Origin: Deltaproteobacteria bacterium
GTDB lineage: Bacteria > Desulfobacterota > Syntrophobacteria > B119-G9
Length of the DNA stretch: 6,038 nt
Reading direction: 5' to 3'
NCBI GenBank assembly: GCA_003646715.1
Contig: QMLL01000114.1
Location: 1-6,038, forward strand
Below are positions 4,083 to 6,038 of the stretch, piece by piece; positions within the stretch are counted from its first letter, which is position 1; each line of letters opens with the position of its first letter. A program made the position numbers and the translations under genes. Below the pieces are notes generated by a model. It searched no databases, was not told the origin of the DNA, and saw nothing but the letters and a program-made list of their open reading frames with translations.

Positions 4083-5633
4083 TCATTCTTCGATCTTTAT
4101 CGGGGTTAAAAGAGTTGCGCTTTTTGATGAATTCCTGTCATGTATGGTTGTTTTTATCTTGTACGTTCCACCTGCCAAACCACTTATGGTATACCTCAAG
4201 TCAATGTAAAACTCAGTGTTGGGCAGGGGAGTACTCTTTTCAATGGTGAGGACATTTTCTTTTCCACCAAGTTCAGTACCGTCTTCAGACATAACAACAA
4301 AGTCTGCACCGAGCCCCACATGATAAACATTACCAACCCTTTTCAGCTTGTGACCAAGGATTTCGCAGTGAATGTAAATAGGCTCGCCTGGCTTATAAAC
4401 ATTGTCAGGTTTTGGGGTGTACGTGCCGGTGTCTTTTACAAGAACTGCGTTCACGACCTTAAGGGGTACACTGTCCCAAACAGACAGGATAGCTTTTCTC
4501 AAGTCCAACACAGCACTGGCAGTATCGCCGTTCGAGTATGATCTCTCGGCGTTGTGAAGGAGTGTAGAAAACGAAGAAGGAGACCTCCGTAACTTGCTTA
4601 AAGACGGAGTACTTTCTTGCTTTGCTGATTTTTGCTTCATTTCCTTTGCCAGGGCCACTTTCTGCTTGGCCTCGAGTTTAACCTGGTGCATAGAAACCAT
4701 TATTCTGCCGGTACCGTAGACACCGAATATAGTATACTTAACCTGTTTTTCAGCAGGCAATTCCCAGGTTTTTGATTCGCCATTCTTGAGAGTAAACTGC
4801 ATCTCCTGAACCTTTTTGTATTCATCCTGGTACAGAGAAACTTTGCCCTTTGATTCGGGACGAACAGGGCAATCCGCAGTAATCCTGATCACGAGTTTTT
4901 CATCAGGATTTACTGTTTTCTCAATGCTTGAAACATCAGTTTCTCGCCCTTTTCCATCTACCCGGAATTCCTGAAATTGAGTATTTTGTGGTCGCGTGCA
5001 TTCTTTTTGAACCGCTTGTGTTTGTGTAGGTTCTTTTTGACTAGTTGCTGATTTCGGTGTCCTTCCCGTTTGCATCGTCGAATATCCGGAGGGAAGCTCA
5101 AATAATGCGCTATTCAAGGCACCCTCCTTGATACTTTTTATTTCTACTGAATTATTCGATGAATGGTTTATCATCTTAATGGGAAATCCTAGTGATGTAG
5201 AAACCCATTCGGTGATGAGTTTTGTTCCATTGTCCACGAAAATGTACTTGTCGCACTCGTAACCGTTTATCGTTTCAGTGCCAGTCTTTTTCGGCTTTAT
5301 TCTAGTTTCGGTGTATCTTATACTCTCAAAGGGATTGTTCATCAGGCTCCGCGGATCTGTATTTCGCATTTCCAGGTATACCTTTTTTGATGGCAGAAGA
5401 ACACGAGTTATTCCTGTATCACGGTTAACGAGTATGACCACGTTTTGACCATCTTCTCTGTGTTCAATGCGGTACCTGGAGCCTTTAACATAGATTTTAC
5501 CTACAGAACTCCGATTGGCTTCAGAAAAAGTAACGTCTGCTTTGAAACTCCCGGCAAAACTAACAGAATAACTTAGTATTACGGCTACACCTAAAAGAAA
5601 CAAACCCGAACATTTTAAAGCTGTTTTTCCCAT
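4083..5633 (-). CDS. Exported three-domain protein, DUF4412-like N-terminus
   Basis: The protein has 516 residues. Residues 1-27 form a signal peptide (core GLFLLGVAVIL, cleavage after SFA), with no lipobox. Residues 28-183 look like a LolA-fold DUF4412-type domain: GKIYVKGSRYRIE, VILVNRDTG, LLPSKKVYLEMR, INGYECDKY, and TEWVSTSLGFPIK, ending LFELPSGY. Residues 184-220 are a Q/T/K-rich linker. Residues 221-322 form a beta-rich domain ending in a YGTGRIMVSMHQVKLE strand. Residues 323-350 are charged and probably helical. Residues 352-388 are helical (AERSYSNGDTASAVLDLRKA), leading into a beta-sandwich at 390-516 with FKPGE-like VYKPGEPIYIHCEI, GLGADFVVMSEDG, GGKEN, PNTEFYIDLRYTISGL and TIHDRNSSKSA. 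This last module resembles an uncharacterised domain of exported proteins. AAGGA lies 7 bases before the ATG. The upstream gene ends 46 bp away, suggesting an operon. A role in the envelope is inferred; no catalytic motif is visible. Confidence 0.9.
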   Translation of the reverse strand: MGKTALKCSGLFLLGVAVILSYSVSFAGSFKADVTFSEANRSSVGKIYVKGSRYRIEHREDGQNVVILVNRDTGITRVLLPSKKVYLEMRNTDPRSLMNNPFESIRYTETRIKPKKTGTETINGYECDKYIFVDNGTKLITEWVSTSLGFPIKMINHSSNNSVEIKSIKEGALNSALFELPSGYSTMQTGRTPKSATSQKEPTQTQAVQKECTRPQNTQFQEFRVDGKGRETDVSSIEKTVNPDEKLVIRITADCPVRPESKGKVSLYQDEYKKVQEMQFTLKNGESKTWELPAEKQVKYTIFGVYGTGRIMVSMHQVKLEAKQKVALAKEMKQKSAKQESTPSLSKLRRSPSSFSTLLHNAERSYSNGDTASAVLDLRKAILSVWDSVPLKVVNAVLVKDTGTYTPKPDNVYKPGEPIYIHCEILGHKLKRVGNVYHVGLGADFVVMSEDGTELGGKENVLTIEKSTPLPNTEFYIDLRYTISGLAGGTYKIKTTIHDRNSSKSATLLTPIKIEE

Positions 5634-5679
5634 GATGACTTCCTTTCCAGTGTAAAAAATCGCAAATGTTTTCGATTCT

Positions 5680-6038
5680 TTAAAAATCTGCCACCACGCT
5701 TCGAGTTTCGCCTGATTTAATTACTACACCTTTTAGTTCCACTACGGGGCTATTGGGAACGCTTTCGTCAATCACTTTGATATCGTAGGTTCCTGGTAGC
5801 AGTTTTGTAGAGAAAGGTTTTGGGGGATCGGTGTAACCGCTCTCAAGTCGATCCTCTTCTCCCTGCCTGTAGATCTGCACGTAAGCCTGAAAGGGTTTAC
5901 CGCCTTTTAGTGCCGTAATTTTAAGTATACCTTCTTTGGTAAACTCAGCTATTTTTTCCGTGGTTTTACCGCCTTCAATGACAACTCCTTTTAGTTCTAC
6001 CACGGGTTTATCGGGAACACTATCGTCGAGGACTTTGA
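5680..6038 (-). CDS. 3' end of a beta-sandwich repeat protein (partial)
   Basis: The frame is open to the right edge, so the start is outside; 118 complete codons are visible. A GTG at 6003-6001 is open in frame, but it lies inside a repeat and is not a credible start. The sequence is a tandem repeat of 86 residues: KVLDDSVPDKPVVELKGVVI recurs as KVIDESVPNSPVVELKGVVI. Each unit then continues with a G-rich turn and an EF or ADF end. Between them lies GILKITALKGGKPFQAYVQI, then YRQGEEDRLESGYTD and LLPGTYDIKV. This pattern (modifiable I-Y strand, pPF..LPPGTYDI, hydrophobic strand, G.T...F) is that of carboxypeptidase-regulatory/PEGA-like sandwich repeats seen behind VWA domains in environmental Proteobacteria. 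That link is inferred. It is probably extracytoplasmic and co-transcribed with the gene starting at 5633. Confidence 0.88.
   Translation of the reverse strand, partial: KVLDDSVPDKPVVELKGVVIEGGKTTEKIAEFTKEGILKITALKGGKPFQAYVQIYRQGEEDRLESGYTDPPKPFSTKLLPGTYDIKVIDESVPNSPVVELKGVVIKSGETRSVVADF
5728..6038 (-). repeat. 86-codon (258-bp) tandem coding repeat
   Basis: The DNA at about 5728-5780 recurs at 5986-6038 with an exact period of 258 bp. It encodes KV(L/I)D(D/E)SVP..PVVELKGVVI in both copies. Differences are largely at third positions, indicating an older duplication held by selection. More copies probably lie beyond the right edge. Confidence 0.85.

Noticed and set aside
4140..4541. 133-codon plus-strand open frame
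   Set aside because: It lies wholly antisense inside the well-supported 516-residue gene and is a shadow frame.

Overview
The window looks like an accessory region of a Gram-negative bacterial chromosome of moderate GC content. The best guess is a deltaproteobacterium (Desulfobacterota) or a similar environmental lineage. This is inferred from the VPIPGAxWLxGSGL variant of the PEP-CTERM sorting signal, a GEMM-I (cyclic dinucleotide) riboswitch in front of a PEP-CTERM gene remnant, and a CRISPR repeat with a type III-like 3' end. No rRNA or other marker is present to confirm the taxon.

Layout, left to right. Positions 1-284 hold the end of a CRISPR array: four identical 36-bp repeats, with no cas genes in view. 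Positions 285-868 have no convincing gene and carry degenerate dispersed inverted-repeat elements, including an inverted pair of REP-like hairpins just beyond the next gene. All genes after that point lie on the minus strand. Positions 869-1579 and 1659-2375 encode two exported PEP-CTERM proteins, one with a DNRLRE-type beta-sandwich, probably as one transcription unit (2375 to 869). The second has an odd basic tail caused by its frame through an A7 tract. Positions 2376-2831 are a long leader or non-coding stretch.

Positions 2832-3340 contain the most interesting structure. Read on the minus strand, there is a candidate promoter, a GEMM-I aptamer, an overlapping intrinsic terminator, a ribosome binding site with a start codon, and then a gene body reduced to a few N-terminal codons plus an intact-looking PEP-CTERM tail. 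It appears to be a riboswitch-controlled surface-protein gene whose middle has been lost. The aptamer differs from consensus at ligand-proximal positions in a way that may be partly compensatory.

Positions 3593-4072 look like a decayed protein-coding region (possibly NTF2/SnoaL-like in part). Positions 4083-5633 encode a large periplasmic or secreted three-domain protein with a DUF4412/LolA-like N-terminus. Positions 5680-6038 are the 3' end of a protein built from 86-residue beta-sandwich repeats. These last two are close enough to be co-transcribed.

The common theme is the cell envelope and surface: exosortase-sorted proteins, secreted beta-sandwich proteins, and a second-messenger RNA switch. 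The exosortase and any cyclase are outside the window.
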